Shown in pieces: positions 34,470 to 45,457 of a stretch of 64,000 nt of DNA. The stretch comes from Tenrec ecaudatus (taxonomy: Eukaryota; Chordata; Mammalia; Afrosoricida; Tenrecidae): positions 121,819,586 to 121,883,585 of the forward strand of contig NC_134537.1 of assembly GCF_050624435.1 (NCBI RefSeq). Reading direction: 5' to 3'. Position numbers and translations under genes: made by a program. Position 1 is the stretch's first letter. Every line of letters starts with the position of its first letter. The notes beneath the pieces are model-generated. The model was not told the DNA's origin, made no database searches, and saw only the letters and a program-made list of their open reading frames with translations.

Positions 34470-35010
34470 TGTCTTAAGTAGTGGAGGTCAAGACCAGAGG
34501 CACCAAAGACTGTGGCACGGAGACCATGGGCAGAGCAAAAGAGCCAGGCTGAAATCGGAGGCCAAAGCATGTAAACACAAGAAAACAAAGAGGAAAAACA
34601 CCAAGACTAGGAGACTGTGAGGCAGGGCTGCCGGCTGGCTTCCTGGTCCATGGAGGCAGAAGCCAAAGGGCAATGTGACTCAAGGCCAGAGAGAGACTTG
34701 GCGGCTGGCTGAGAGAAGGCACCGCTGTGGACCAAGGATCATGGTTTACTTACTGTTTATAGATCCTGGCCTGTTGTGACCTGTTAACTCCCCTAATAAA
34801 CTCCCTTAATCATGTATATTGTTGTGAGCTCTGTGCGGCCACTGCAATAAATTAGGGAAATAGCAGAGGAAGAGAATGCTGTGGGAGGAATGATTGGTGT
34901 CAGAATAGGTGAAGAAGGCTGGGGATTGGAGGCATGTCTGACTTCTGTCTCGTGTCTATAAAAGAAGCCAGAGGAAGTTAGCTGCGGCCACTTCCACACC
35001 TTTTTACCCA
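34470..35010 (+). repeat. LTR-like repeat, family A copy 2
   Basis: Partner of 11380-11955. It has CCCCTAATAAACTCCC (34793-34808), a plausible polyadenylation signal, followed by TATTGTTGTGAGCTCTGTGC. It ends near GTCTATAAAAGAAGCC. It stands alone and the family is not named. Confidence 0.4.
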
Positions 35011-35224
35011 ATAACCTGTAAGACGTCTGTCCAGACAGTCCTGATTATGCCTTTGTTACTGCTTATGTAAGTGATCGTCCCTTAACTCCACATCAAAACG
35101 GCAGGCTTGTGCGTCCCGGAAGGACTCAAAGTGTGTTCTTTTTTCACGTTGTGTTTCTTATTCCATGTGGGTAACAAATTTCAATTATGAGCACAGGTAG
35201 CAAGGGGTTATGGCCATGAATTTC

Positions 35225-35872
35225 TCAGAAATATCTTTTTTTTTTCTGCTTTCTTTTTTTAAACTTTTATTTATTTTTATTTATTTATTTTTTTATTTTA
35301 ACAATTTATTGGGGCTCATACAATTCTTTTCACAGTTCATACATATACATACATCAATTGTAAAAAGCACACCTGCACAGTCTTTGCCCCAATCATTTTT
35401 TTCTCTTTTCTTCTTTTACATTTTATTAGGGACTCATACAACTCTTACCACAATCCATACATATACATACATCAATTGTATAAAGCACATCCATACATTC
35501 CCTGCCCCAATCATTCTCAAGGCATTTGCTCTCCACTTAAGCCCCTTGCATCAGGTCCTCTTTTTTTTCCCCCCTCCCTCCCCATTCCCCCCTCCCTCAT
35601 ATGCCCTTGGTAATTTATACATCGTTATTTTGTCATATCTTGCCCTATCCGGAGTCTCCCTTCCCCCCTTCTCTGCTGTCCCTCTCCCAGGGAAGAGGTC
35701 ACATGTGGATCCTTGTAATCAGTTCCCCCTTTCCAACCCACTCACCCTCCACTCTCCCAGCATCGTCCCTCACACCCTTGGTCCTGAAGGTATCATCCAC
35801 CCTGGATTCCCTGTACCTCCAACCCTCATATGCACCAGTGTACAGCCTCTGTCCTATCCAGGCCTGCAAGGT
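35225..35872 (-). mobile_element. L1 3' UTR, truncated, with doubled 3' end
   Basis: Two tandem inverted 3' ends occur, at about 35305-35400 and 35418-35520. Each has TTTATT(A)GGG, TCATACAA and a CATCAATTG box, as in 19078-19628. The outer tail is a long T/TTTA-rich run at 35230-35300. It stops at GGCCTGCAAGGTA near 35872. The 235-codon plus frame at 35210-35917 is antisense repeat. Confidence 0.88.
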
Positions 35873-36239
35873 ACCGAACTCTCCCCTTCACAGGGAGGAA
35901 ACTACACCGGATCTTAGTCAAAAGGCAGAGAGCGATTAGAGTGAAGAAACTAATAGGCAAGTGTCGTTTTCTTGTCATCTGTGCTCACGGATTTGTTCTG
36001 TTTCACATTGTCATTGTCAGTGTTGTTCTTTGAATTTGAACTTTCTGGGGGCGGGGGGACCTCGTTTCCAACTCTCGAGCTGACTCAAAGCTTGATAGCC
36101 TGCCTCTGCCAAGGCATTAAAACCTAAGTCCCTAGGTTACTGTCCCCTCATGATTGCCGGTTAATCCCTTGGCTTTCATACCCCAGACTCGTTTTGTTCT
36201 TCGAGATTTAGCCTGTCCACCAGGTTACAGCTTCATTGA

Positions 36240-36745
36240 AGGGCGACTGATATAAATGGCTCTTTCAGGCCAGCCTCTTCCTTTTTGTCTCCATTGATCA
36301 GACCGGTGCAGGGTTGCCTGAGTTAGCTACTCTGTGCTACTGTGGGCCAAAGCAACCCATGGAGCTGTGGTGGATTGTGTCACTGTGCTGGCTGACGCTA
36401 GGCCTTGAGGATCCATCAGTCCCTGCTTTGCTACTGGCCTCGGCTACACCTTATCTTCTGCCATGTCTGCTGCTTGCAGACCAGCTCTGCTCACATTCCA
36501 CACCTCCCGCCAGCCACTTCGCTGCCTGCTTGCTTGACCTTGGACCAGCAGCCTCTGCAAGTTGCAAGGAACCTTCAGTATATTAACTGTCCCATGAAAG
36601 TGAGCTGGACCGAGCCCTCTGTACTGCTGTGTAGACTAATTAGCTGCTGTATTCCTTCTCGCTGTAGAAATCTATCCTTTTAGAAATACAATCCTAAGTG
36701 CTCTGGTTTTGTTACTCTAAAATCAGATTAGAGAAACTGCCTAAC
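36240..36745 (+). repeat. LTR-like fossil, family B copy 3
   Basis: It matches 28320-28865 in order: GATATAAATGGCTC, TTGATCAGACCGGTGCAGGG, GACTAATTAGCTGCTG, AAGTGCTCTGGTTTTG. This copy keeps more of the CT-rich middle. No internal region. Confidence 0.45.
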
Positions 36746-36954
36746 AATATTTAAATGAATATTTACTTTACTTTATCCACCATTTCTACATCTTTCATAG
36801 CAGAATCATTTTCCGTTTTCTTTTTCATGAGGTACCACACAGTTATGAGATCCCTGCTGTCCACACTTATCCCTTTGTCTTTTACCACATACAGCAAATA
36901 TTGTACACACCCTCAGGTTGGCCATTATGCTTGCCAGTCAACTTGATCATGGCT

Positions 36955-37157
36955 ACTGGATGAATGGTTTAATCTTACATATCAGAAGTTCAAAGTCAGC
37001 AGTTTGAGCGCACTAGGTACACCTCATGAGGAAGATGAGACTGCTCATTCCTGGAATGACCGAACCTCAGAAACACAGGAGCATTTCTGCTTGAACTCAG
37101 CAGGTCACTCACTATGAGCTGGAATCAATTTGCTGGCGATCTGATTTGGTTTTAGAT
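36955..37157 (+). mobile_element. AfroSINE, diverged
   Basis: GTCAGCAGTTTGAGCGCACTAG is the B-box area. The tail is TATGAGCTGGAATCAATTTG. Confidence 0.75.
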
Positions 37158-37243
37158 ACTTTGTTCTCATCATGGTAAACATTAAAACACAAACAAGGAT
37201 CTTCTAGCTCAGGGTTTCTGGGTTAAGCAAAAACAGCCTAGCG

Positions 37244-37752
37244 CAGTGGTTCTCAAACTGTGGGTCGAAACCCCTTTGGGGGTGGGGTCGAATGACCCTT
37301 TCACAGGGGACTCCTAAGACCACTGGAAAACATATATTTCTGATGAATTTAGGAACTGAGACATTGCTCCTCTATCCGTCTCCAGGCAGGTCTGCCCACA
37401 TGCAGATACGCCCACATGCAGATATGCCCACATACAAGTACCTGGCATGACGGCATGACGACTGTTACCCATGCTACATCATGCTTCAAGATAAAATTTC
37501 ACTTATTTTTAATTAGAAATAAATATTTCACAATATATGACATATTGTTTTTGTGATGAATCACTATGTTTTAATGATGTTCAATTTGTAACAATGAAAA
37601 TACATCCTACATGTCAGATATTTACATTATGATTCCTAACAGTAGCAAACTTACAGTTATGAAGTAGCAACAGAAATAATTTTATGGTTGGGGTCACCAC
37701 AGCATAAGCAACTGTATTAAAGGGTCGGCATTAGGAAGGTTGAGAACCACGG
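37244..37752 (+). mobile_element. SPIN-type hAT transposon, non-autonomous
   Basis: Terminal inverted repeats CAGTGGTTCTCAAAC and GGTTGAGAACCAC frame 509 bp. Next to them lie the SPIN hallmarks GTGGGTCGAAACCCC and ATTAAAGGGTCGGCATTAGG. The internal part includes TTTGTGATGAATCACTATG and CAATTTGTAACAATGAAAAT, as I recall from SPIN consensus sequences. Flanks GCCTAGCG (37236-37243) and GCCGAGAG (37753-37760) agree at 6 of 8 positions, as an 8 bp hAT duplication would after decay. It has no transposase frame. An internal triplication of CCCACATGCAGATA-like units sits near 37390-37435. Confidence 0.9.
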
Positions 37753-38119
37753 GCCGAGAGGATGCTCTTAGCAGAGAAATAAAGCAATAAGACTTGGAGT
37801 CATCTTGAACTCAAGCAATGGATATTCCCTATTACTACTGTTACTTCTTCACAAATGTCCAATCTCATCTAATTACATAGTCTTCTCCTCTTCCTATCAT
37901 TTGCCTTCAATGCCACACCTGTTTCTGTTGAAATCAGATGTGTTGGGCATGTTCACACCATGGAATTCAGAGCTCCTTCTACCTCTGCCCCATTCTGGAG
38001 AGCTGGTCAGTAAACTTTTCCCATCACGGCTGCCAGCATCCACACTATGTCGCATCTACTTCTACTGAACTGAGTCATGAAAATTGATCTATAATTATGC
38101 ATTCAAAACAATAATAATA
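37753..38119. other. No recognised feature
   Basis: Non-coding, pyrimidine-rich sequence. The 87-codon frame at 37805-38068 has no known domain. Confidence 0.35.
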
Positions 38120-38248
38120 AGTTTGGGACCATGGTTATTTAGCCCTGCTATCAGTGTTTCAGATAGGGCCACTTGGATACAAATTAGCTAGAAAATGCCT
38201 GTCCTATAGGGTGACTATCAGTTGAAGTGTTCATTGAAGTGGTTTTTC

Positions 38249-38450
38249 GGAAGCATATTCCTTGGTTACACATTGGTCTGTTCACCACAAGGTCAGCAGT
38301 TTGAAACCACCAGCCGCTCCTTGGGAGAAAGGTGAGGCTTTCTATTCCCATAAACAGTTACAGTCTCAAAAATCTACAGGTGTAGTTCTAGCCTGCCCTA
38401 TAGGGTGGCTATTAGTTGAAATTGTCTTCATGGCAGTGAGTTTGGTTTTG
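38249..38450 (+). mobile_element. AfroSINE
   Basis: It contains CAGTTTGAAACCACCAGCCG and CTTGGGAGAAAGGTGAGG. The tail is CATGGCAGTGAGTTTGG. Confidence 0.88.
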
Positions 38451-38542
38451 ATTTTTGAGAAGGTAGCTAAATGGATAGACATTTATTAAACAATGGGCTT
38501 CTATTGACACTGCAAAGGATTACATCATGCAATATTTTTAAG

Positions 38543-38743
38543 CAAGCCCCGGTGGCACAGTGGTTAGGCACTTTGCTGTGAATCAAAAGGTTGGATGTTC
38601 AAGCCCACCAGCCATTTCTTGGGAGAAAGCTGTGGCCACTGTGTTCTGTAAAGATTGACAGCCTTGAACACTCTATGGTGCAGGTCTGTTCTGCACTGTA
38701 GCGTTACTTTACTTGGAATCAACTCAGTGGCAATGGGTTTGGG
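38543..38743 (+). mobile_element. AfroSINE
   Basis: Head CAAGCCCCGGTGGCACAGTG and tail AGTGGCAATGGGTTTGG. Well preserved at both ends. Confidence 0.9.
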
Positions 38744-39194
38744 CTTTTGGTGTTGTTTGTTGGTTTGTAAATAATGAAACTTAAAGGGAAACAAAAAGAG
38801 ATACTGTATTATTTATTGACATGTTTATAAATGATCTTGATTGATGTGATAATGGAGAGTATTGCTATTGATTTATAGGAAAATTCTACTTCGATTTATG
38901 TTTGGGTTTTATTACTACTGACCTTTGTGTGACCCCCAACTTATGAGGGTTCTTTGTATTGGTCTCTAAATGAACACTTCTACTGAGTTCATTTTCTGGC
39001 TAATTTGCATCCAAATGGCCCTATCTGAAACACTGATAAGAGGGCTAAAGATAGTTTAAAGACCCAAATCTATGAAGGAAAGCTTCTCGGAGTTCAGCTT
39101 GAAGAGCTGTATTATGCTAAGACTCACATTTCTGATATAACAATTTTCTAATCTATACCTTTTAAAGATAAAAAACAAACTTTTAGGTGACTGC

Positions 39195-39800
39195 TTGTTA
39201 TGGATGGAATTGTGCTTGCACCCCATCACCATCCCCCAAAAAAGTGTTTTAAATCTATCGGTGAGGCTATAACTCTACTTGGGAATGGATCGTCTTTGTT
39301 GTCTTAACGAGGCAGAATCCGTTCATCATGGTGTATCATGGTTCATCACTTTGGAAATATCCCTCACTGCTACCAAGTCAAGTCCTACTCATAGCGACCC
39401 TACAGGACATGCTAGAGTTGCCTCTGCGGCATTCAGAGACTGCATCTTGCTGCCAGCAGATCGTCTCATCTTTCCACCATGGAGCAGCTGGTGGCTTCCA
39501 ATGGCAGACCTTTCAGTACATAAACTACTAGGCCACCAGGGCTCCCTGACTGAAAAATAAAAGAGAATAAATAAGCAAGCAGAGGTTAGATGGGGGTAGA
39601 GAGATGCTGAGCCACAAGAAAGTTCAGCCAGGCGCAGAAGCCTCAAGGAACTTCCTCCAGAGTGGACCGAGAGAGAAAAGCTTCTCCAGCGTGGGCAGCC
39701 TGACTTCAGCGGTCTACCTTCCGAAACCCAGAGAAAACGGGCCGTCCCATTGTGGCGTCTCTGTTCTTGCTGCACGAGAGGACTAAGATAGCTCTTAAAT
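39195..39800 (+). repeat. LTR-like fossil, family C, split by a SINE
   Basis: The left part has TTATGGATGGAATTGTGC and GAGGCTATAACTCTACTTGG. After the AfroSINE at 39366-39547 the right part has AGAGAATAAATAAGCAAGCA, AAGGAACTTCCTCCAGAG and GACCGAGAGAGAAAAG. It shares its wording with 27860-28115 and 50150-50460. No internal genes seen. Retroviral LTR origin is likely but not proven. Confidence 0.45.
39366..39547 (-). mobile_element. AfroSINE inside LTR-like repeat
   Basis: It ends at the inverted head CTAGGCCACCAGGGCTCC (39529-39546), with TCATAGCGACCCTACAGG at its other side. It is one of the better preserved minus copies. Confidence 0.9.
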
Positions 39801-40634
39801 AACTAGAATTTGAATATATTTTACAATAGTTCATTGGTAACATAGAAAGAAGGGAGAAAGTAGAATCCTATTTACTTGCCAAGTTTCAGACTCAGCTGGG
39901 CACTTACACAAGTTATTCCAGTAACTGTTAGGTAAATATTGTTATATGCATTTTTAGTTAAGAAAACTAAGACTCAGAGCTGTTAAGGCAACTTGTCACA
40001 AGTCACAGTCTAACCTAGCTTGGGCTGTCAGACTTACGAAGACCACGTTCTTCCAACTGTATCACCGGGCACTTCGCAGAACAATCTTTCCACGCGATGT
40101 CTACAAGTGATTGCTGGGTCGATGCACTGAGAGGGTCTTTGCACCCCGAAAGTACAATGTAAATGTAGTCATCTGTGTGTAATGGAAGGTGCGCCAGTAG
40201 GTGATTTCATACAATGCATAAAAATATTCTGTATGTTCCGGTTTCAAAGAATCAGTCTTTCACAGTTGCTTTTTCCATTTTGCTAAGAGGTCTTATCCAA
40301 AAGTGGCTGAGTACGACACGAAGTGGCAACATTTGGTCATGAAAGAGCTGCTTACTGAGTTGAGCTAGTACTCATGGCGACTCTCCTGGTACCTGTGTCT
40401 GCCTTGTTCCGTCTCAAGCTGCCCAGGATCAGAGTCATGACGTTCTGTGTACACAGCCGCTGGGTGTGGCACCGCACAGTTACAGGGGATACTCAGCGGC
40501 CAGAACTCTGTGATGAGGTTAATAATAAGACTGCTCTTTAAAATGTTCCCACAGCTATTGAGCACGAAATGCTCAAATGTTATAGAATAAAGTTTTAAAA
40601 TAAAATGCTGTACCAAATTGTGGTAGATATATAA
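39801..40634. other. No recognised feature
   Basis: Non-coding sequence. A weakly SINE-like piece may lie near 40355-40450, but it is too diverged to call. Confidence 0.35.
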
Positions 40635-41175
40635 TCGTTTGTCAATTTGAAGAGTAAGAGTGTAGGGGTGGAGTCTAGCTTGTCAATCCGATCATAGCCA
40701 ATGAAGCCTCTGTGGGGGTATGACCTTCTCCTGAAAATTCTGGGAAATCCGGTACTTTCTCCTTGGAGACATTTTCTCTCTGCCCATCCCTGGGAGACAT
40801 TGCAGCTGACAAGGCACATGGAACTACCCTAGTGCCCTGAACCGGACAAGCTACATGGATGCAACCACAGAGAGACCCCTGCCAGCGCTGAGATGCTGAC
40901 AACGCCACTGAACCCAAAGACTTTCTACCCACTGGCTTGTGATTGTCCTACATTTGGCTTCATTTCTTGTGTTTCATGAGTCTGAAGAAGACTTTATAGA
41001 TTGATATCAGACATATGGGCTAATATCAGACTTATGGCCTTGAACTGGACTGAGTTGGGATGCTTTCTTAATGTACAATTGCTCTTGTATGTAAACCTCT
41101 TCCTCATACACATATGTGTGTCCATGGATTTAGTCTCTAGTCTACCCCGTACTAACATACAAATACAGGTTGCAT
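40635..41175 (+). repeat. Possible LTR-like fossil
   Basis: It contains GTAGGGGTGGAGTCTAGC, GCTAATATCAGACTTATGGC and a late GTCTCTAGTCTACCCCGTAC. This layout recalls mammalian LTRs of the ERVL type. Only one copy is in the window, so I cannot confirm the ends. Confidence 0.3.
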
Positions 41176-41524
41176 ATATAGTGGAATTCAAAACCTAATG
41201 TTTCCATCCAGTTTAAAAGAACATTAAGTTGAAAAAAGAAAAAATTGAATACATCCTGAACATCTTCTGAAATGGATTTACGTCAACTGGTAAACTAAGG
41301 TCTATCAAAAAGTTAGATCTTTTAATAGAGTCACTTAGGGTATTGAAAACACCTGTTAAAATAAAAGCACTATTCAAAAATAGCTATCCAACAGGGAATA
41401 TCTAGACCGAAATTGAATCTAGAATACATTCCCACAGCCAAACCTGTTCCCAGTACGCACACACAATCTAAAAATACATTACATAAAATTTTACTTAAGC
41501 AGGACAAGCACAAATAGAACACTT

Positions 41525-42520
41525 GTATGAGGAGACTTCCAGAAATTGGGGGAAATGGAATTAAAACATTACATATGTTTTAATATATAAAGTTTTAATG
41601 TGTAATGTTTATCAACTTTATTTCTCATCCTAAGCTACATCAATGTCAAGACACTTCTAAATGGTGATGTCAGCCATTTAGTCCATCCCTAAAAAAAGGA
41701 AGGTGCTGGGAGTTCTGGCGCATCAAAGCAGTTTCTTGTACATTATTAATGAGATAAAAGTGGGGTTCGCTTTAAATATTTTTTTTTCAATTAGGGGAAA
41801 AGTAAGAAGGGGCCAAATCAGGACCATAAAGTCGTTGATCAATGATTTCCCATAGAAACTTTCACAAAACTCCTTTATTTGGTGAGAGGAAGGAGCAGGA
41901 GCATTGTTGGGGTGGAGGTCTCTCTGGAGAAGCTTTCTTGGGTGTTTTGGGGCCAACGCTTTGGCAAAGCTTTCCCACACACTCTCGTAGTAAGCAGATG
42001 TCCATCTTTGGCTATCCAGAAAGTCAACAAGCAGTCTTTTGTTGTCCTTGTTCGTTCTCATTGAGTCAGCTCCCACGCATAGTAACCCTACGCACAGGGA
42101 GCACACCACGCCCGGTCCTGCGCCATCCTCGCCGTTGACCCTATGCCTGAGCACATCCTTTCCATCGCCGTGTCAGTCCAACTCGTGGAGGGCTTTACTA
42201 TGTCTCACAGTCCCTCCTCTATCCCAAGCAGGAGACCAGTGACTGGTCTCTCCTGAGCACCCCCACAACCCCTTGCAGTGACCTTTGCTCTGAACCAGTG
42301 TGTTTGCTTTTTGACTGGACAGACCGGTGTTATCTCTTGGCAGCCATTGCTTTGCTTGTGCTATTGTCTTCAGGAATGCGCTCATAAAACCACGTTCCTG
42401 TGACAGATCTTCCAAGAAATGAGTCCGGATCTTGATCCCGCTTGTTTAAAATTTCCACCCAAAGTCTGCTCTCCACTTCAGCTACAGTTTGGACACCCAC
42501 AGAGCAGAACATTTGCTTGG
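41525..42520 (-). mobile_element. Mariner (MARNA-like) transposon, split by RTE1
   Basis: The minus strand gives LWVEILNKRDQDPDSFLGRS and VTGTWFYERIPEDNS at 42360-42475. They correspond to the mariner block before and at the first catalytic aspartate (VTGDExW), but here the D-E codons are missing. Further on, NNAPAPSSHQIKEF (about 41870-41915) matches the HxDNAPAHSSxxTKEF block. The outer left end GGAGACTTCCAGAAATTGGG recalls MARNA termini. The element is broken by the RTE1 at 42033-42257. Confidence 0.75.
42033..42257 (-). mobile_element. RTE1 3' end inserted in mariner
   Basis: Read in reverse it has the RTE1 order: GACTGGTCTC (near 42240), CTCGTGGAGGGC (42182-42193), CACAGTGG-like and CCTGCGCCATCCTC, then a tail near GAGTCAGCTCCCACGCATAG. 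It compares directly with 47158-47425 on the other strand. Confidence 0.75.
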
Positions 42521-42571
42521 TTTTAATTTTTCAGTCCGAATGGTATAAATGGAACCAATCTAGATACTTAT

Positions 42572-42685
42572 GGTACAGAAAGATGTGACAGTCTGCTTCT
42601 CTGAAGTTCACGGCCTTGGAAACCCTATGGGACAGCACTACTACTCTGTGATTTAGAATCAGCCGGCTGGCAATGGAAGTTTTCT
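42572..42685 (+). mobile_element. AfroSINE, 5' truncated
   Basis: Only the second half is present, from AAAGATGTGACAGTCTGC to GGCTGGCAATGGAAG. Confidence 0.75.
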
Positions 42686-42965
42686 TTTCTTTTTTTTTGT
42701 TTTAGTTAAAAAATTAATTCATTTCCAGAACGTTTTATTTCATATCCATGCACTGTAATATCGAGCAATTAGTGAGAAATGAAATCGCGCAAAAGCAAAC
42801 CCATTGCCATCAAATATGAAGCACATGTATGTATACATTTTATGGCTATTTAATTAAAATGAGCTTTACTTCAGAGAGTCATTAATAGATGTGATTAAGG
42901 AGGCTTTCTAAAAAAGAGTGCTAGGGAATTAAGAAAATGTTAAAAGTGAATAAATAATAACTATA

Positions 42966-43151
42966 AGTAGCCCTGGTCTTGCTGCTGAGAAAGCTTGGGG
43001 CTGCCCGCAATAAGTCTGGCAGTTCAAATCCACCAGTGGCCCCTGGGAGAATGAAGACACAACCAGATCCCGTAGAGACTGACAGGAAACCCTATGAATC
43101 GGAATGTTGGTTCCTCTGAGTCAGAACTGACTTGAGGACAATGGGCTTGGC
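42966..43151 (+). mobile_element. AfroSINE
   Basis: Head GTAGCCCTGGTCTTGCTGC, B-box area GGCAGTTCAAATCCACCAG, tail GAGGACAATGGGCTTGG. Confidence 0.85.
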
Positions 43152-43439
43152 TATTATTAAGCTAAGGATGGACTCATGAGGGTTTTTTTTTAAACATTTG
43201 AAAATTTAAAAAACATTTTGCCACAGTAAAATAACCATCACGATGGATTCCAGAAATCGCCCGATTTATTGTTTGAACACACTGGTGGTTTTTTTTAAAA
43301 AAATTATAGTTCTTTAAATGTCAAGTTTTCTCTGGAAAATTTTACAAATATTAAATTTCAAAATGTTAAATTTGAGAACTTAGTTTACACTTAAGTAACC
43401 ATGAGTGGTTATGTAGCAGAGTACTCTAAATTGATGTTC

Positions 43440-44440
43440 CCTAGGATACCTTCCTTTAAGCCCTGATGGTGTATACCTTCCCCTTAAAATATGTACAACA
43501 CCTTTTAAGCAGGTTGTTACTTGCTTGTCACAGATAATTCTTGGGTGGAAAAACTATGAAGGAAGCACCTATAAATTCTTCCTTGCTTCTGTTAGAGTGT
43601 AGCAATTTATCATCTAACCTATTGTGTGTATCAACTATCGTGGGTCAGGCTGAGTTTCTGGTTCTCTTCAGACACAGCTGACCGCAACTCATAAGCACCA
43701 GCGGCTACAGTTCCCCACTTCTTTATCAGCAACTGTATTTAAGACAGGTCATTCTTCCATCTATATTTTGACTAGTTTTAACCTCTGAAGAAAGGCTTCT
43801 TTCTCTTGAACCTGCTTCACCAAGGTTGCTCTTTCTTCCCGTAATCCTCATTGGTTGAGAAGGTTCTCGTTGACAAGATCCTTTTGGCAAGCTCTGCTTG
43901 ACCCACCATTGAGTGACTTGGAGTTACAGACACTGATATTCTAGAAATTATTTTTCAGATATTGATTCCCTTCACATTCACTGCCTCTGTGCTTAAAACT
44001 TCCGTGAAATCCCAAACAATTCCCATCTGGGGAAGAAATTGATTTCTCTGAAAAACTCTCTTTCTTCATCCTCCGCGTTAAGATGTCTTACCATGCTGTA
44101 ACAGTAATGAAATAACGATCTTGTTTTCCTTGATCGTTGTTCTTAAGTGCTGCGCTCGCAGGCTCCTCCATCATGCCCATGGCATCCATCAGCCATGGGG
44201 TTTTGATAGTTACCCCTGGATTATGCCATGCTATTGAGTCTAAGAACTGAACTCTAAGAAGGTCTTTTATTGAGGGGAGGTGATCTGATGGTGGTGATAG
44301 TAATCTTTGAATATTGTGGTGGAAAGAATTCACGGCATCCTGACAAAAATGGAAGCTTTCATAGTACCATTTAAGGCCATTAGTTAGGCTCTGTCGGGCT
44401 TTAGACAGCCATTGCTGGCGTGATGCCATCCACTCTACTG
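43440..44440 (-). pseudogene. SFR1: Processed pseudogene of SFR1
   Basis: SFR1 (MEI5 homologue) pairs with SWI5 and helps RAD51 filaments in homologous recombination. Minus-strand pieces follow the human protein order as I recall it: an RSRKTRSLF block near 44110-44140, SMVRHLNAEDEERESFSEKS, NCLGFHGSFKH, and LKNNFxNISVCNSKSLNGGS. REERATLVKQVQEKEAFLQR then runs on into LKLVKI, followed by WKNDLS and LLIKKWG, YELRSAVSEENQKLSLT and finally LDDKLLHSNRSKEEFIGA at 43565-43618. The last blocks form the coiled-coil and C-terminal SWI5-binding region. Introns of the parent gene are absent. Frame shifts and stops show it is dead. The 113-codon frame at 44088-44429 covers the N-terminal part, where similarity is weak (LLSPPSDHLPS against MESPSDS), so the left boundary of homology is uncertain. 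Confidence 0.82.
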
Positions 44441-44589
44441 TTGGTTTATCGCTTCTCTACAAAGCGTCAAAAGTAGTGCGGGTTGTTGAAGTGCCCTGAA
44501 GTCATACCTCAAGTGGGGATGGTTTACTAAAAGGAGGATAAGACCCAGTGTCCTCCTTGCTGTCACACTTTTAGTTATTTTATAACAGC

Positions 44590-45130
44590 CAATTCATAAA
44601 TTCACATGTACTCTATTCTACCACAAGACCCCTTTAGATTATTGAAAAGCAAGGATATTACTTTGAGGGTCAAGGTGTGTCCGACCCAAGTCATGGTATT
44701 TCCCATTGCCTGTAGGCATGTGAAAATTTGACATTGAATAAAGAAGATTGAAGAAGAATCAATGCATTTGAATTGCAGTGCTGGAGAAGAATATTGAAAG
44801 TACAAGGATGGCTAAAAGGACAAATTGATCTTTTTTGAAAGAAGTCCAACCACAGTGCTCCTTAGAGGCAAAGTTGGTGACACTTCATCTTCCATACATT
44901 GGACGTGTTCTCACGAGAGACCAGGCCCTGGAGGAGCACATCGTTCTTGGCAAAGCAGAGGGGCAGTAAAAAGAGGAAGGCCCTCAAGGGGATGGACTGG
45001 CACAGTGGCTGCAACAATGGGCTCAAGCACAGGGACACTTGGGAGCATGATGCAGGATCTTGCAGTGTTTCTTTCTGTTGTGCACAAGGCCTCTATGGGT
45101 CGGAACCGACCTTATGGCACCTAACAACAA
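44590..45130 (+). mobile_element. RTE1-type LINE, 3' part
   Basis: It starts in the reverse transcriptase C-terminal region (GTGTCCGACCCAAGTCATGG). It ends with the diagnostic tail GGGTCGGAACCGACCTTATGG / CACCTAACAACAACAG. The frames at 44825-45124 and 44899-45321 are repeat-derived. Confidence 0.88.
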
Positions 45131-45234
45131 CAGCAATCTTCAAAATAAGCTATCAAGTTTTCATTGAGCTCTCCCTACAGGCTATGACCTACCCTTCTGC
45201 TGTGTGGGAATTACTCACAATAAGAGCAATTGCC

Positions 45235-45452
45235 AAGGATTCATGTCGGCATGGTGAATTATGTGGTGGGCTGCTAATTGCAAGGTTGGTGGTTCGAACT
45301 CCCTGGTGGCCAACTCTTTAGTCACCTTAAGGTTTGATATTACAAACTTCTCTCTGTCTGAAGCTGTCTGTTCCCCTAAAGATTTAGTCTCGGAAATCCT
45401 ATTAAAGGTTGCTGTGAGTTGGAATCTACTCAATGGCATGGGACTTAGTTTG
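45235..45452 (+). mobile_element. AfroSINE
   Basis: GGTTGGTGGTTCGAACTCCC is a well preserved B-box (GGTTCGAACTCC). The tail is CTACTCAATGGCATGGGAC. Confidence 0.85.
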
Positions 45453-45457
45453 TTTGA

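Larger units (their letters stand above)
38120..39085. repeat. Long inverted repeat enclosing two SINEs
   Basis: Arm 1 (about 38120-38243) and arm 2 (about 38960-39085) are reverse complements at roughly 90% over at least 63 bp, sharing ATCAGTGTTTCAGATAGGGC. The 0.7 kb between them holds two AfroSINEs in the same orientation. It may be an unrecognised transposon's terminal repeats, two opposite copies of an unknown repeat, or a local inverted duplication. Confidence 0.75.

Noticed and set aside
37385-37435. CRISPR-like spaced repeats (CCCACATGCAGATA units)
   Set aside because: Three short imperfect tandem units inside a SPIN element in mammalian DNA. Unit and spacing do not fit a CRISPR array.
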